Notes: generated from the sequence alone by a model not told the origin. Shown: positions 42,662-52,935, numbered from the stretch's first letter. The stretch: DNA of 64,000 nt from Ramlibacter ginsenosidimutans (GCF_016654015.1 NZ_JAEPWM010000001.1:682001-746000); one strand, 5' to 3'. Numbers and translations are program-made.

Positions 42662-43624
42662 CTACTTGTACTCAATGAGGCGCACCGGTCCGTGCGCCAT
42701 CGTGCGGCCGATGAAGCGCATGGCACCCAGGAACTCGGGGAACCGACCGAGCACCAGATAGAACGCGCGAGTGAAACCGCCCTGCCCCCTCGACAGGCGA
42801 AGGATCTGTGCCGGGTACACCGCCAGCAGCAACAGCCAGGCGGGAGCAACGGCGAGGGCAAGGAGCAGCACCGACAGGGGGAACAGTCCGCCGTAGAACA
42901 GGGCGCGCAGCACTTCGCGCACCCAGTGCCGCTCGCTTGAGCCGCCGTGCAGCCAAGCGCCCTCCGCGAACGCGTAGCCGCTGCGCGTCGTGCGCCGCCA
43001 CCACTGCGAAAAGCGCGTCATCGCGGCGTCGTGCAGGACCATCTCCGCACCCAGGCGATGCACCCGCCAGCCGGCGCGCCGCAGCCGCACGCACAGCTCC
43101 GGCTCCTCGCCAGCGATCAGAGTCTCGCGAAAGCCGCCGACCGCCTGGAACGCGGCGACGCGAAGCATTGCATTCCCGCCGCAGGCCTTGGCCTCGCCGA
43201 CGGGCGTGTCCCATTCCAGGTCGCACAAGCGATTGAAGACGGACCGCTGCGGCTCGCGCTCCCGCACGCGGCCACAAACCACCGCATGCGCGGGATGGGC
43301 TCCGAGGAAAGCCACGGCCTGCCGCAGCCAACCCGAGTTCAGTTCGCAGTCGCCGTCCAGGAACTGCACGAACTCGGTCGCGGGCGCGCGAGCGAGCAGG
43401 GCCGTCATGCCGGCGTTGCGCGCGCGCGCAGCGGTGAACGGCAGCGCCTGGTCGAGAGTCACTACGGCAGCCCCGCAGCGCGCAGCGAACTCCTGGGACC
43501 CGTCCGTTGAACCGGAGTCCACGTACACGACCTCGCACGCCTGGAAGGGAATGGCCGCGAGGCAGGCCTTGAGCCTGGCCCCTTCGTTGCGGCCGATCAC
43601 CACGATGCCGATGCGCTGTGCCAT
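42662..43624 (-). CDS. Glycosyltransferase family 2 with C-terminal membrane segment
   Basis: A 320-residue GT-A enzyme: GIVVIGRNEGARL, VDSGSTDGS, DGDC (metal-binding DxD) and FRETLIAGEEPELCVRLRRAGW. Hydrophobic segments at about 240-275 anchor it at the inner membrane. First intact glycosyltransferase of the leftward run; it begins just 7 bases after the end of a truncated glycosyltransferase frame. Confidence 0.92.
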   Translation of the reverse strand: MAQRIGIVVIGRNEGARLKACLAAIPFQACEVVYVDSGSTDGSQEFAARCGAAVVTLDQALPFTAARARNAGMTALLARAPATEFVQFLDGDCELNSGWLRQAVAFLGAHPAHAVVCGRVREREPQRSVFNRLCDLEWDTPVGEAKACGGNAMLRVAAFQAVGGFRETLIAGEEPELCVRLRRAGWRVHRLGAEMVLHDAAMTRFSQWWRRTTRSGYAFAEGAWLHGGSSERHWVREVLRALFYGGLFPLSVLLLALAVAPAWLLLLAVYPAQILRLSRGQGGFTRAFYLVLGRFPEFLGAMRFIGRTMAHGPVRLIEYK

Positions 43625-43631
43625 TGCCTTC

Positions 43632-43937
43632 CTACCGGCTCGGCCTCGTGCCGAACTTCGTGAGGGCCGCGAGGCTCCAGGCGACCTCGGTGGACCGGCT
43701 GAGCGCCCGGTTCTGGATCAACACGTCGCAGGAGAAGTAACGCCGCAGGATCTCCAAAGGGCGAGCGGTGGACGCGTTGTCCACTACAAGCAGGCGCAGC
43801 GCCACTCGGCCGGCCGCCGACGGCTGCAGCGTGTCGCGCAAGCGCCGAAGCAGGTGGGCTGAGTTGAAGCCCACAAGGAGAACATCGACCGGCTTCGACC
43901 CGACGGCCTGCAGCTGCCGCGTACGCATTTCAGTCAT
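43632..43937 (-). pseudogene. N-terminal remnant of a GT2 glycosyltransferase
   Basis: The 101-codon frame has the first strands of a GT-A fold: DVLLVGFNSAHLLRRLRDTL and LRLLVVDNASTARPLEILRR, then FSCDVLIQN, where the DNxS motif is recognisable. It then turns into an unrelated ALSRSTEVAWSLAALTKF stretch and ends, lacking the DxD site and everything after. This is about one third of a normal GT2. It probably records a deletion at the edge of the variable glycan region. An alternative is a very small regulatory or structural protein, which seems less likely. Confidence 0.65.
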
Positions 43938-44155
43938 GGCATCGCATCACTACTCGCAACGACCCCAGGTTGGATCACGTCAGGCCTGTGGGACTTCCCT
44001 GGCGATCTGCCACCGGGGTGGGCAGGCGCGATGCGAGTCTGGCGCAGGACAGCACGCCTCGAAATGGCACCATGGGGCTAACGTGGAAGGGCGCGAGTCG
44101 CTGCGTGCACCGAGCGATCCCGCGCGATGGGCTCCTACGAGCTAACAGGCGGTCT

Positions 44156-45025
44156 ATGCGCACGCCGACGCTGTCAATAGGATCGCTGCACTTCTCATTC
44201 GTCTTAACGGGGGTGCACTTGTCCGGCCGATTCGCTCTGGGTCATGCCCTCATCAACCGCGAAAGCTTTGAAGACATTGCGCAGCAGGTCGTGAAGCTGG
44301 CGCTGCGCCCGAGTCCCGCACTGGTTGTCACGCCGAACGCGGACCACGTCGTGAGGCTGGAGCGGAACAGCGAGCTTCGGGAGGCCTACGCCAAAGCCGC
44401 TCTGGTAACGCCGGACGGAATGCCGGTCGTGTGGGCTTCCCGTTGGCTCGGCTCGCCCGTGAAGGAACGCGTCACCGGGTCCGACCTGATGCCCAGGCTG
44501 TGCGAGCTCGCCGCCGAGAGCGGCCAGAAGGTGTTCTTGCTGGGGGGCGCGGAAGGCGTTGCGGACCGCGCAGCGGCCAATCTGGTCCTGAGCTATCCGG
44601 GACTTACGGTCGCAGGCACGCTGTGCCCACCGCCGGGGTTCGAGCGCGATGCCGCCCGCAACGCGGACATCGTGCGCACCATCCGCGAGAGCGGCGCCGA
44701 CCTCGTCTTCGTCTGCCTCGGCTCCCCGAAGCAGGATGTTTGGGCCAGCAAGCACCTGTCGCAGTTCGAGAAGGGCGTGTTCCTCGGCGTGGGCGCCGCG
44801 ATCGACTTCTGCGCGGGCACCATGAAGCGCGCACCGGCCTGGATGCAGCGCTCGGGGTTCGAATGGCTGTACCGGGTCGTGCAGGAGCCCCGCAGAATGA
44901 TCGGGCGCTATACGAAGGACTTGTACTTCTTCGTGCTGGTGCTGCGTGAGCTCTGGCGGCAGGGCGTGCGCGAGGCCCAGGTCGACGCGGCGATCAATGG
45001 GTCGGACGAATCGCAGGTGCTCTGA
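44156..45025 (+). CDS. WecG/TagA/CpsF-family glycosyltransferase
   Basis: A 289-residue GT26 enzyme. Hallmarks are TPNADHVVRLERN, TPDGMPVVWASRWLG, ERVTGSDLMPRLCE, VFLLGGAEGVAD and the C-terminal MQRSGFEWLYRVVQEPRRM. It transfers an N-acetylmannosamine-type or related sugar to a lipid-linked acceptor at the inner face of the membrane, probably as the second sugar of the unit. The ATG at 44156 is used because the family starts shortly before the GVHLSGRF-type strand. Upstream 218 bases to the divergent remnant hold no other gene and are a probable divergent promoter zone. Confidence 0.9.
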   Translation: MRTPTLSIGSLHFSFVLTGVHLSGRFALGHALINRESFEDIAQQVVKLALRPSPALVVTPNADHVVRLERNSELREAYAKAALVTPDGMPVVWASRWLGSPVKERVTGSDLMPRLCELAAESGQKVFLLGGAEGVADRAAANLVLSYPGLTVAGTLCPPPGFERDAARNADIVRTIRESGADLVFVCLGSPKQDVWASKHLSQFEKGVFLGVGAAIDFCAGTMKRAPAWMQRSGFEWLYRVVQEPRRMIGRYTKDLYFFVLVLRELWRQGVREAQVDAAINGSDESQVL

Positions 45026-45156
45026 GCTTGCCCTTTCCTCACCCGGAAAGCCTTGAGCCGACCGTGCGTGGGCGTCGCATGGAATTCCGCGCCGCGACCA
45101 CGAGGCACGCCCGCCTGCATGCAGCGCTCAGGGCGGAATAGCTGAACAGGCAGCAG

Positions 45157-46686
45157 TCAAGCCGAGGGCGAAATCCGTAGGGGCGCGACGGTGCGGTCCG
45201 CCTGTTCCACCGACGCGCTCACGACGCGCGCATAGGCGACCAGGATTCCTGCCAAGCACCAATAGACCCAGGGGATGACGAAGATGCTGCTCGCCGTGGC
45301 GATCGTGACCAGGACGGCGAGCTGGGCTGCAGCAAGTGCACGCCCGAAGTCTGCTGCGTCGCGCCGCTGCGCGAGCATCGACAGCTTGCACGCGCGCATT
45401 GCACAGAACCAGACGCAGAGCATGAATCCGCCAAAGCACATCAGTCCGAGGAGGCCGCTGCGAAGCGCGACCAGCACATACGTATTGACAATGTCGACGA
45501 TGCCCTGCCCTTGGACCATTCCCATGGCGGCCAGTCGCTCCTTGTAGTCGCCAGACCCGAGGAGCGGGTGTGCCCAGATCAGCTGCGAGGAATTCTCGAT
45601 CAGCCGCTCCCGATATTCGATGTTGGCTACCTCCACGTGGCCGAAAAAAGGGATCAACCCCAGGAGCAGATTGCCGTTCGGAAGGAACGGCAGGACCACA
45701 AGCGCCAACCCGCCACCCACTACCAGCAGCAACATGTTCTTCACCGCCCGCCGCCCGAGGGCCAAGTACAGGACGAGTCCCACTGTCGCTCCAATCCAGG
45801 GACCGCGGGAGAGCGGGCTGATCAGCCCGACGCCCAGCAGCATGAGCAGAGCCTTAGGTTTCCAGCCAGCGCCAAGGCGGCCTCGCATTGGCAGGTACAA
45901 CAGCAGGCAGATGGCCAGGACGTAGCCAAGCGCGATGGCATGCCCAGTGCTTGCCATGGCGCGCAGCAAGCCGCCGCGGCCGAGGTACAGGAGCGAGTCG
46001 GTAGACCCCCAACCCTGCGCGAGTGCGGAATACAGCAACCAGTGGCGCGCTGCCTCGAAGCAGCCGATCGCCGCCAGCAGCAGGCCTGCCCAAACCAGCG
46101 CGGCCGCCGCGTCGCGGAGCTCTCCAAAGTCCTGGAGAGCTCGGCTGAAGACGTAGTACGGCAGCACGACATCCACCATGACGTAGAAGGCGCTTCTGAG
46201 CGCCGCAGTCACTGACGGCTCTCTCCCTGCAAGCAGGAGTTGCACCAACACATAGGCTCCCAAGAGCAAATCGGCCGCGCGCGGCCATCCGCCCGACGGC
46301 ATTCTTCGCTCGCGGAGCAACCGAACAAAAGCCGGCAGCAGTAGCACCAGCACCATCAGCCGCGGCAGGTTCAGGCCGAAGAGAACGTTGACAAGCCCCA
46401 TGCCGGGGATTTCGGTCTCCACCGGGGGCACCACGAAAAGGAGCGTCAGGAATAAGCCAGGCAGGTTGCGTTCCCTTCGGCCGGCCCAGAGCAGCAGTCC
46501 GCAGGCCACCAGCGCAAACGCCCAAAAACTTTTCAGTGCGAACGCAGCCACGGTCATTGCAAACCACAGGTTGCGGCGCAGCACGAGGGCTCCCGGCAGC
46601 GTCTCCGATCGGAGCGGCCAGGCGAGCGCCTGGACCGTGAAGCCGATCAGCAGGAGGACGAACAGCGTTCGCAGATTGTCAGACAT
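45157..46686 (-). CDS. O-antigen ligase/polymerase-like membrane protein (Wzy)
   Basis: A 509-residue protein with about 12 transmembrane helices and a large periplasmic loop (about 340-400) containing NSSQLIWAHPLLGSGDYKERL, the Wzy_C-type signature, with the conserved arginine region in ISPLSRGPWIG. It would polymerise the repeat units on the outer face of the inner membrane. It is divergent from the flippase across 100 bases. Sequence alone does not separate polymerase from ligase; the cluster context favours polymerase. Confidence 0.85.
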   Translation of the reverse strand: MSDNLRTLFVLLLIGFTVQALAWPLRSETLPGALVLRRNLWFAMTVAAFALKSFWAFALVACGLLLWAGRRERNLPGLFLTLLFVVPPVETEIPGMGLVNVLFGLNLPRLMVLVLLLPAFVRLLRERRMPSGGWPRAADLLLGAYVLVQLLLAGREPSVTAALRSAFYVMVDVVLPYYVFSRALQDFGELRDAAAALVWAGLLLAAIGCFEAARHWLLYSALAQGWGSTDSLLYLGRGGLLRAMASTGHAIALGYVLAICLLLYLPMRGRLGAGWKPKALLMLLGVGLISPLSRGPWIGATVGLVLYLALGRRAVKNMLLLVVGGGLALVVLPFLPNGNLLLGLIPFFGHVEVANIEYRERLIENSSQLIWAHPLLGSGDYKERLAAMGMVQGQGIVDIVNTYVLVALRSGLLGLMCFGGFMLCVWFCAMRACKLSMLAQRRDAADFGRALAAAQLAVLVTIATASSIFVIPWVYWCLAGILVAYARVVSASVEQADRTVAPLRISPSA

Positions 46687-46786
46687 TCATTGCACGGTGA
46701 AGGATTGTCTATGGCGCGATGGAACTATCGAAGCGCAACAAACCGGCGCGACCCTGCACTCAGAATACCGGCACCAAAGACGCGAC

Positions 46787-48193
46787 ATGCACTCCACTGC
46801 CCATGCTACCGGATCGCCACCGCTCTCGAGTGCATCGGCGACGCAGCAACCCACCCTTCTGAAGACTGCCATCGTCGCGGGAATCTGGACGCTGGCGGGC
46901 CACGGGTCGAGCCAGATCCTGCGCCTCGCCGGCAACCTGCTGCTCACTCGCCTGCTCGCTCCCGAATTCTTCGGCGTCATGTCGATCGCCATGGTCATCA
47001 CCGTCGGCGTGGGGATGTTCTCCGACCTGGGATTGCGGCAGGTCCTCGTGCGCAGCAACCAGGCGGACGACCCCGTTTTCGTGAATACCGTTTGGACGCT
47101 TCAGGTACTCCAAGCGCTCGCGATGTCGGGTGTCCTCGTCGTCTTCGCAGCCTGCATTGCGTGGGCGCAACACCGAGGTCTGGTTCCCACGGGGAGCACC
47201 TATGCGAGCACGGACCTTCCCGCGGTCGTGATCGGACTGTCCCTCTCCGTGATCCTCGGCGGCTTCGAGTCCACCAGGCTCGCGACAGCGGAAAAGGAGT
47301 TGCGCTTGCGGCCAGTGGTAACCATCGAGTTGGCGAGCCAGGCAGCGGGCCTGCTTGCGATGGCGGCAGCCGCACTGGTGCATCCCAGCATCTACGTTCT
47401 TTTGCTGGGAGGGATCGTGAGCAACGGGGTCAGGGTTGCCGCGAGCCACCGAATTCCTTGCGGGGTGTCGAACCGGTTCGCCTTTTCGCATCGCGTCGCC
47501 CGTCAGGTTTGCCACGTCAGCGTCTGGATCCTCGTCTCCTCCGGCCTGACATTTCTTTCGGGCAATCTCGACAAGGTGGTGCTCGCAGGGCTGCTCGGCG
47601 CAGCGTCCATGGGACACTTCGCCATAGCCGCCTTGCTCGTCAACGCCATCTTCGACCTAGTCGCCAAAGTGTCGGGAAAAGTCGCGTTCCCGGCCATCAC
47701 GAAGGCGTACGAGCGCAACCGCGCGGGGCTGGCGCGTTCGTACCAGCGCGCCCGTCTTCCGATCGACTGTTTTTGCCTGCTCGCAGGAGCCTTCCTATTC
47801 TGGTTCGGCCCGGACGTGGTGCGCCTTATGTACGATGCCAGGTACAGCGATGCCGGGTGGATGCTGGGCATCCTCTCCGTCACGCTCCTCGGCGCACGCT
47901 ACTCGGTGGTCTCCTATGTGTACCTGCTGCTGGGGCGCACTTCCCTGATGGCCGCGGAGCAGGCGATCAGGCTCGTCGCGGTGCTCGTGGGCATTGCGAT
48001 TGGCTACGCGCTCGCCGGGACCCGGGGAGCCATCTGGGGCGCGGCGCTGGGCCAATTGTCGGGCCCTCTCGCCGGACTGCTTCTGTTCCAGCGCCGCCTC
48101 GGCATCGTTTCCATTCAACGCGAGCTTGCGGCGATTGGACTCTTCGTAGCCGCACTCAGTTTATTCGGACTGATAAAACTGACCATGCATTGA
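46787..48193 (+). CDS. Wzx-like polysaccharide flippase (MOP/PST family)
   Basis: A 468-residue protein with about 14 hydrophobic helices. WTLAGHGSSQILRLAGNLLLTRLLAPEFFGVMSI is split across the first helix pair in the way typical of the polysaccharide transport family, and DLGLRQVLVRS follows. It flips the lipid-linked repeat unit outward. The ATG at 46787 is chosen from where family similarity starts; the frame is open much further upstream, across the divergent promoter. A TGGAACTATCG element lies 67 bases before the start. Confidence 0.9.
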   Translation: MHSTAHATGSPPLSSASATQQPTLLKTAIVAGIWTLAGHGSSQILRLAGNLLLTRLLAPEFFGVMSIAMVITVGVGMFSDLGLRQVLVRSNQADDPVFVNTVWTLQVLQALAMSGVLVVFAACIAWAQHRGLVPTGSTYASTDLPAVVIGLSLSVILGGFESTRLATAEKELRLRPVVTIELASQAAGLLAMAAAALVHPSIYVLLLGGIVSNGVRVAASHRIPCGVSNRFAFSHRVARQVCHVSVWILVSSGLTFLSGNLDKVVLAGLLGAASMGHFAIAALLVNAIFDLVAKVSGKVAFPAITKAYERNRAGLARSYQRARLPIDCFCLLAGAFLFWFGPDVVRLMYDARYSDAGWMLGILSVTLLGARYSVVSYVYLLLGRTSLMAAEQAIRLVAVLVGIAIGYALAGTRGAIWGAALGQLSGPLAGLLLFQRRLGIVSIQRELAAIGLFVAALSLFGLIKLTMH

Positions 48194-48391
48194 GGATCGC
48201 AACAGCATCCTCTTCAATCAGCTGATGATAAAGTCGGTGGCGGCGTGATTTCAGATCGGCTCCGTCCCACCCTGATCGAAGCGCGTTGGCAAACAAGGGG
48301 CGGCTCAGACTTGTTCTTCGTTGCCGTGCAGCGATCCCGGCCACGGCCACCAGCACCACCCAAGTCGGCCGCGAGCCGCAAGAGGCGCACA

Positions 48392-49480
48392 TCAACGCGC
48401 ATGCGAGCCGAACTTGTGCCGAAGGCGCAGCATCGGCCTTTCTACCCAGTGGTACGACCCCGCGGCGAGCAACAGCGAGAGGGCAGCTGCGGCAGGGATG
48501 AGCGCGCGCCGTTCAACCATCTCACCGAGGAGCACGAGGACGGTGAGGTGCCAAAGATAAAGGGAATAGCTGATCTTTCCGATGTACCGTAGGTGCTGCA
48601 AGGACAAGATGCGCCGCAGCCACTGCGCGTGCTGGCCATGCAGGATCGCATTCACGATGAGCAGCAGCCCGCCGCCCTGCACAGAATACCTAAGCGTCTG
48701 CCTGAACAGTTCGTCCCGAACGACGAGCGACGCAAGCACGAGACACACCCCGACTGCCATTCCAGGCACTGACGCAAAGCGACGGCAAGCATCCGCCGTC
48801 CGCGCATTCACAAGTAAAAGTGCGAGCACCACGCCGTACATGATGCTGTCGATGCGCATCTCCGTCGCGACATATATGTACTGGCTCGAAATAGCGAAGC
48901 ACGTGCTGCCGATCACCCTGAAGGCAAGCGGCAAGGTAATCAGGGCCGCAGCGGCGAGAAGGAGATGTCGCCGCGTGGCGACTAGGACACCAAGAAGCAC
49001 CCCCGGAAACAGTAGATAGAAGTGCTCCTCCACCGCGAGCGACCACAACGGCATGGGATAAGCAGACGGTCCCTCGATCGCCTCAAAATAGTTGAACACA
49101 TAGAGTGCCGCAGCTGCCATGGCCCGCGGCTCTATCACGCCTTTCTGGATTGCCACCCAGATCACGACCACTGCGAGGTAGCAATAGAGAGCGGGCCCCA
49201 GACGTAGGAAGCGACGGATGTAGAACGAGCGGAGGTCGATGGAGCCCGTCGCCTGGAATTCCCGCAGGAGCAGCGTCGTGATTAGGTACCCGCTGATGAA
49301 GAAGAAAACTGTGACGCCGAACCCTCCGGGAATACCCGGGGTGAAATAGTGCGACGCGAAGACAATCAGGATTGCGATGGCCCTGAGCCCATCCAACTCA
49401 GGCACATAGTCCTGCGCGGCGACTACCCCGGCGCGCGGCGATGCATTTGGCGCGGCCCATGTAAGAAGCGTTGGCGGCAT
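48392..49480 (-). CDS. OafA/YrhL-type membrane acyltransferase (acyltransferase 3)
   Basis: A 362-residue inner-membrane O-acyltransferase with about 10 helices. YVPELDGLRAIAILIVFASHY is the family's first helix with its conserved histidine, and FGVTVFFFISGYLITTLLLREF and IRRFLRLGPAL follow. It would add acetyl or a similar acyl group to a sugar of the polymer. The ATG at 49480 gives a normal N-terminus; the in-frame extension to 49741 is GC-poor and lacks similarity. It converges with the flippase, with 198 bases of no recognised content between. Confidence 0.88.
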   Translation of the reverse strand: MPPTLLTWAAPNASPRAGVVAAQDYVPELDGLRAIAILIVFASHYFTPGIPGGFGVTVFFFISGYLITTLLLREFQATGSIDLRSFYIRRFLRLGPALYCYLAVVVIWVAIQKGVIEPRAMAAAALYVFNYFEAIEGPSAYPMPLWSLAVEEHFYLLFPGVLLGVLVATRRHLLLAAAALITLPLAFRVIGSTCFAISSQYIYVATEMRIDSIMYGVVLALLLVNARTADACRRFASVPGMAVGVCLVLASLVVRDELFRQTLRYSVQGGGLLLIVNAILHGQHAQWLRRILSLQHLRYIGKISYSLYLWHLTVLVLLGEMVERRALIPAAAALSLLLAAGSYHWVERPMLRLRHKFGSHAR

Positions 49481-50075
49481 TGGAAAGCGAGGACAGCAAA
49501 GAGCAGCGACGCATCTCGTGTGAACTGCCGCGCTCCCCCGAATCTGAACACGACGGGCAACGCGAGGCGATGGTCCATTGGTGCCATGGACAATGGCTTG
49601 CCACGGCGGGCACGGTATACGGACAAGGCCACCTCTGCTCGGCATCTTGAAGTCGCTATCGCACTCGAGCGGCGGTGCTTCCGAGCCGAGGTCTGGGCGT
49701 GGGCTGAGCGTCGGCCCAACCGGCTCTGGCGAGCGAGTCACGCAGCGTTAGCCGGTATGCAGCGTACTAGGTCCAACAGGGTGACCAAGTCTTGGCATCG
49801 AGAACATCAGCGAAAGGACCAGCCGGCGTTCCAAGAAAACGCAACCAGTATTTCGGAGCGCACGCGGAGTTTGGGCGTTCCCCCCGTGACGACTGATCGA
49901 CGCAAGAACATGATGGTCGGCACAGGCCATAAATGGGGGCATCGCCTAAAACTCTCTTACACATTTGTTTGACGAAAGGAGCCTGAACTGGTCCCGAGTG
50001 GCCGAACGTCAGAAATTCCCCTGCCTAAGATGACTTGCCTTCACTTAGACCGCAAGCTCGCGGTCCACGAAACAG
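49481..50075. other. 595-base intergenic region, no gene seen
   Basis: Less GC-rich than its surroundings, with only overlapping, atypical frames. A small dyad CCATTG/CAATGG (49575-49580 and 49591-49596) lies about 100 bases before the acyltransferase start on its own strand. The region presumably holds the divergent promoters of the acyltransferase and the GH-A-like gene. Confidence 0.5.
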
Positions 50076-51917
50076 ATGGACAGGACATCTTCGGACAATG
50101 GGTGCAGCGGTGCGTGCGAATACAACCATTTGCGAAAGCTGGGCGTGATCAGCTTCGTATTGAGCCTGGGCCTCGCGCTCAGTGGGTGCGGAGGTGGAGG
50201 GACGAGCAGTTCCGCCGTTGCGGCGGGGCAGAAGCAGACCGCAGCCGTCGGAGGATCGCCCAGCACGAGCACCACCACTAGTCCGAGCACATCGGTAGCG
50301 CGCGCCAACCTGGTCCCGCTCGGCGTCAACATTGAAGGGCTGGCCGATTACGCGCGTCTGCAGCCCTTCGTCGACATGATGAAGACGGCCCGGGTGTGGG
50401 GAAGCGCGGCAGCCCCGTGGGACGGCGCCGTAGCCACCGATGCCCAGGGTTGGCCGACGACCGACGCCGGCATCGTGGTGTCCATGGTCACGCAGGACGC
50501 GGGAGATGACCAGACCACCTACAAGTACTTGACACCGGGAACGTACAAGCTCCGATTCACAGGCACGGCCTCGGTCGCCTCCGTGGGTTCCCCGGGGACG
50601 GCGGTCGCCAACTACGTATATGACCGGGCGACGAACCGTTCCGCGGCCGATGTCGTGATCGGGTCGAATGCGACGCAACTCATGCTCACGTTCACAGGCA
50701 CCTCAGGCGGGGTGCGCGACGTTTCCCTGCGGCGACCCGGCTATCCGGAAAACCAGACCTTCACGAACGAATTCATCCAAGCCCTCGCCCCCTTCGGCGT
50801 GGTGCGCCTGATGGACTTTCTGGCAACGAATGGCAATCCGGTGCAGACCTGGGGCGAGCGCACCACGCCTGCCTCGGGCAACCAGACTGGCCCGAAAGGC
50901 GCGGCATACGAGTATGCGATCGCCATGGCCAACGAGCTTGGCAAGGACATCTGGATCACGATCCCGTTCGGTGCGGATGACGGCTTCGTTCGCCAGCTGG
51001 CTACGCTGCTGAACACGAACCTGGCACCCGGTCGCGTGGTCTACGTCGAATACAGCAACGAGCTGTGGAACTTCTTCTTTTCCCAGGCCGGGCAGAACAC
51101 CGACGCCGCCGTGACCGAGGCGCTTGCCGGAGACACGACGCTGACGGGAGGAACGCAATGCACGCAGGCCCTCTTTGATCTCTCCTCCGGCACCTGCAAC
51201 AAATGGTGGGCCGGGTTCTTCCGGGTCGGCAAGCGCGTAGTGCGCATCGCGCAAATCTTCTCCGAGGTGATGGGCTCGGCGGCCCTGAACAACAGGGTGC
51301 GCGTGGTCTACGCCACCCAGTTCGCCAACCCCAACATCGCCGAACAGGTGCTGAAGAACATCGCCACCTACCGCGCCAAGCCCTCCTCCGTGATCTACGG
51401 CGTAGCGACGGCACCTTACTTCCAGCTGCCCGACGCGCTCGCCTCCGCAACCGACGCGACCAAAGACCAGATTCTCGGCGCGCTGCAAACGGCGCTAATG
51501 ACCGACATCGAACCCAGTTTCGCATTGGGAACTTACGACCACGGGGTAATAGTGAAGGGCAAACCCTACTCCGGTATTGACTACTCGGGCGCGACGCACA
51601 AGGCGCTGGCCGACTACTACGGGATCAAGAGCCTGTCGTACGAGGGCGGCCCGGACTTGCGCCAGTACAGCGAGAACGCAGCCACCAAGATTGCAGCCAA
51701 CCGCGACGCTCAAATGGGCGCCATGCTCAAGAGCGAGCTCTCTCAGTGGTACGGCTGCGGCAACGACCTCTACATGCACTACTCGCTGGTCTCGGGATGG
51801 GCGGGATCGGGCTACTGGGGCCTGAGCAACAATCCCACCGACCTGAGCGGCGCCAAATACACGGCGGTCCAGGACATCGCGAACTCTGTGCGTTCAGCCT
51901 TCACCACGTGCCAGTAA
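50076..51917 (+). CDS. Secreted lipoprotein resembling a clan GH-A glycosidase, paralogue 1
   Basis: A 613-residue protein. The N-terminus has a hydrophobic stretch ending in a lipobox SGC (Cys38), then a Ser/Thr-rich linker (40-75). Residues 80-225 look like a beta-sandwich; residues 230-613 look like a TIM barrel. The sequence VEYSNELWN puts an Asn-Glu pair at 328-329, the acid/base signature of clan GH-A, and LSYEGGPD places E523 where the nucleophile of that clan would lie. This is my structural inference. The N-terminal start is uncertain (ATG 50076, no good ribosome site). In an EPS locus it could trim or remodel the polymer. Confidence 0.75.
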   Translation: MDRTSSDNGCSGACEYNHLRKLGVISFVLSLGLALSGCGGGGTSSSAVAAGQKQTAAVGGSPSTSTTTSPSTSVARANLVPLGVNIEGLADYARLQPFVDMMKTARVWGSAAAPWDGAVATDAQGWPTTDAGIVVSMVTQDAGDDQTTYKYLTPGTYKLRFTGTASVASVGSPGTAVANYVYDRATNRSAADVVIGSNATQLMLTFTGTSGGVRDVSLRRPGYPENQTFTNEFIQALAPFGVVRLMDFLATNGNPVQTWGERTTPASGNQTGPKGAAYEYAIAMANELGKDIWITIPFGADDGFVRQLATLLNTNLAPGRVVYVEYSNELWNFFFSQAGQNTDAAVTEALAGDTTLTGGTQCTQALFDLSSGTCNKWWAGFFRVGKRVVRIAQIFSEVMGSAALNNRVRVVYATQFANPNIAEQVLKNIATYRAKPSSVIYGVATAPYFQLPDALASATDATKDQILGALQTALMTDIEPSFALGTYDHGVIVKGKPYSGIDYSGATHKALADYYGIKSLSYEGGPDLRQYSENAATKIAANRDAQMGAMLKSELSQWYGCGNDLYMHYSLVSGWAGSGYWGLSNNPTDLSGAKYTAVQDIANSVRSAFTTCQ

Positions 51918-52052
51918 GACGCTCCCGGACTATGCGCCGGCGGCGCCGATGACCGGCTGTTTGCGCGAGCACGCACGGGCACGCATGTCCTCATCAACCG
52001 CATGCGTGCTCCAGCGCCCAACTCACCGTCGCCGGGCGCCCCCAACAGACCC

Positions 52053-52919
52053 TCAATACAGGAACTGATTGGACATAAACTGGTGATGAGCACCGATCGG
52101 CAGTTCGGCCCGCTGCCGCACACGCTGCCGCGCGTCGTGGTCCAGCACGTGGCACGCATACATGTGCCTGTACCACGGCGCTGACGATGCGCGCCGGGAC
52201 CCGGGCAGGCTGCGGTCCACATCGATCTTGCGCAGATCGTGTTCCATATTGAATTCTTCGATGGCGGCCAGTTCTCCGGCCCACCTGTTGGCAAAGAAGA
52301 AAGTCACGTCATCGAAGTACATGCTCACCGCCGGCAGGTAAGCCTGCGACGGTCCCTTCAGGCACCGAAGGGCCGACTTCGTGGCCGTGTAAATATCGAC
52401 GTCGACGGACACAAAGCCCAAGGGTGCATCGGCGGTCAAGGCGTCGGTGAAAGCACCGACGGTGTCCGCGATATCGCCCCAGACGATGTCCGCGCGGCCA
52501 GCAATCTTGCGCATGAGGGCGTCTCGATCCTCCATGGCAAAGTCGCCGCCGCGCCAGAGCTCTGGGTGGTCCCGGTATCCGATCAGCTCCGGCAGGCCTG
52601 CTCCAGTGTCGAATCCGAAGACGCGGAATTCCACGCCCGTCTCGCCTTCGATGAGTTCAGCCAATTCAATCATGTTCAGCAGACCGTGCCCGCTCGCCAC
52701 GCCGAACTCCACGACCGTCACAGACTGCTTCCCGAAGTACTTCGCGACATCCGCGGCACGGAGCATGCCGTAAGCGTAGTTTGGCCTCGCCACCACCCCG
52801 TGGCGCTCTCGCATTCGCAAATCGCCCGACTTGGCGACCCAGCGTTCCTCGCCCAGCAGTCGCTTGCCTATCCTGCTGCGGATTCGGGTGAGGAGTGTGT
52901 TGTGAGGCTGCATGTTCAT
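52053..52919 (-). CDS. SAM-dependent methyltransferase (TylF/MycF-like)
   Basis: A 288-residue class I methyltransferase with VVEFGVASGHGLLNM (motif I, near 69), GFDTGAGLPE and FVSVDVDIYTATKSALR, whose acidic residues resemble the metal-binding site of macrocin O-methyltransferase-type enzymes, followed by DDVTFFF. It probably O-methylates a sugar. Encoded 16 bases downstream of the 2OG oxygenase, so both may decorate the same unit. Confidence 0.85.
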   Translation of the reverse strand: MNMQPHNTLLTRIRSRIGKRLLGEERWVAKSGDLRMRERHGVVARPNYAYGMLRAADVAKYFGKQSVTVVEFGVASGHGLLNMIELAELIEGETGVEFRVFGFDTGAGLPELIGYRDHPELWRGGDFAMEDRDALMRKIAGRADIVWGDIADTVGAFTDALTADAPLGFVSVDVDIYTATKSALRCLKGPSQAYLPAVSMYFDDVTFFFANRWAGELAAIEEFNMEHDLRKIDVDRSLPGSRRASSAPWYRHMYACHVLDHDARQRVRQRAELPIGAHHQFMSNQFLY

Positions 52920-52935
52920 ACTTGGTGAGCAAAGC

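Noticed and set aside
46388..46786. N-terminal extension of the flippase gene
   Set aside because: The frame is open upstream, but it lies within the Wzy gene and promoter region on the opposite strand and lacks similarity to flippases.
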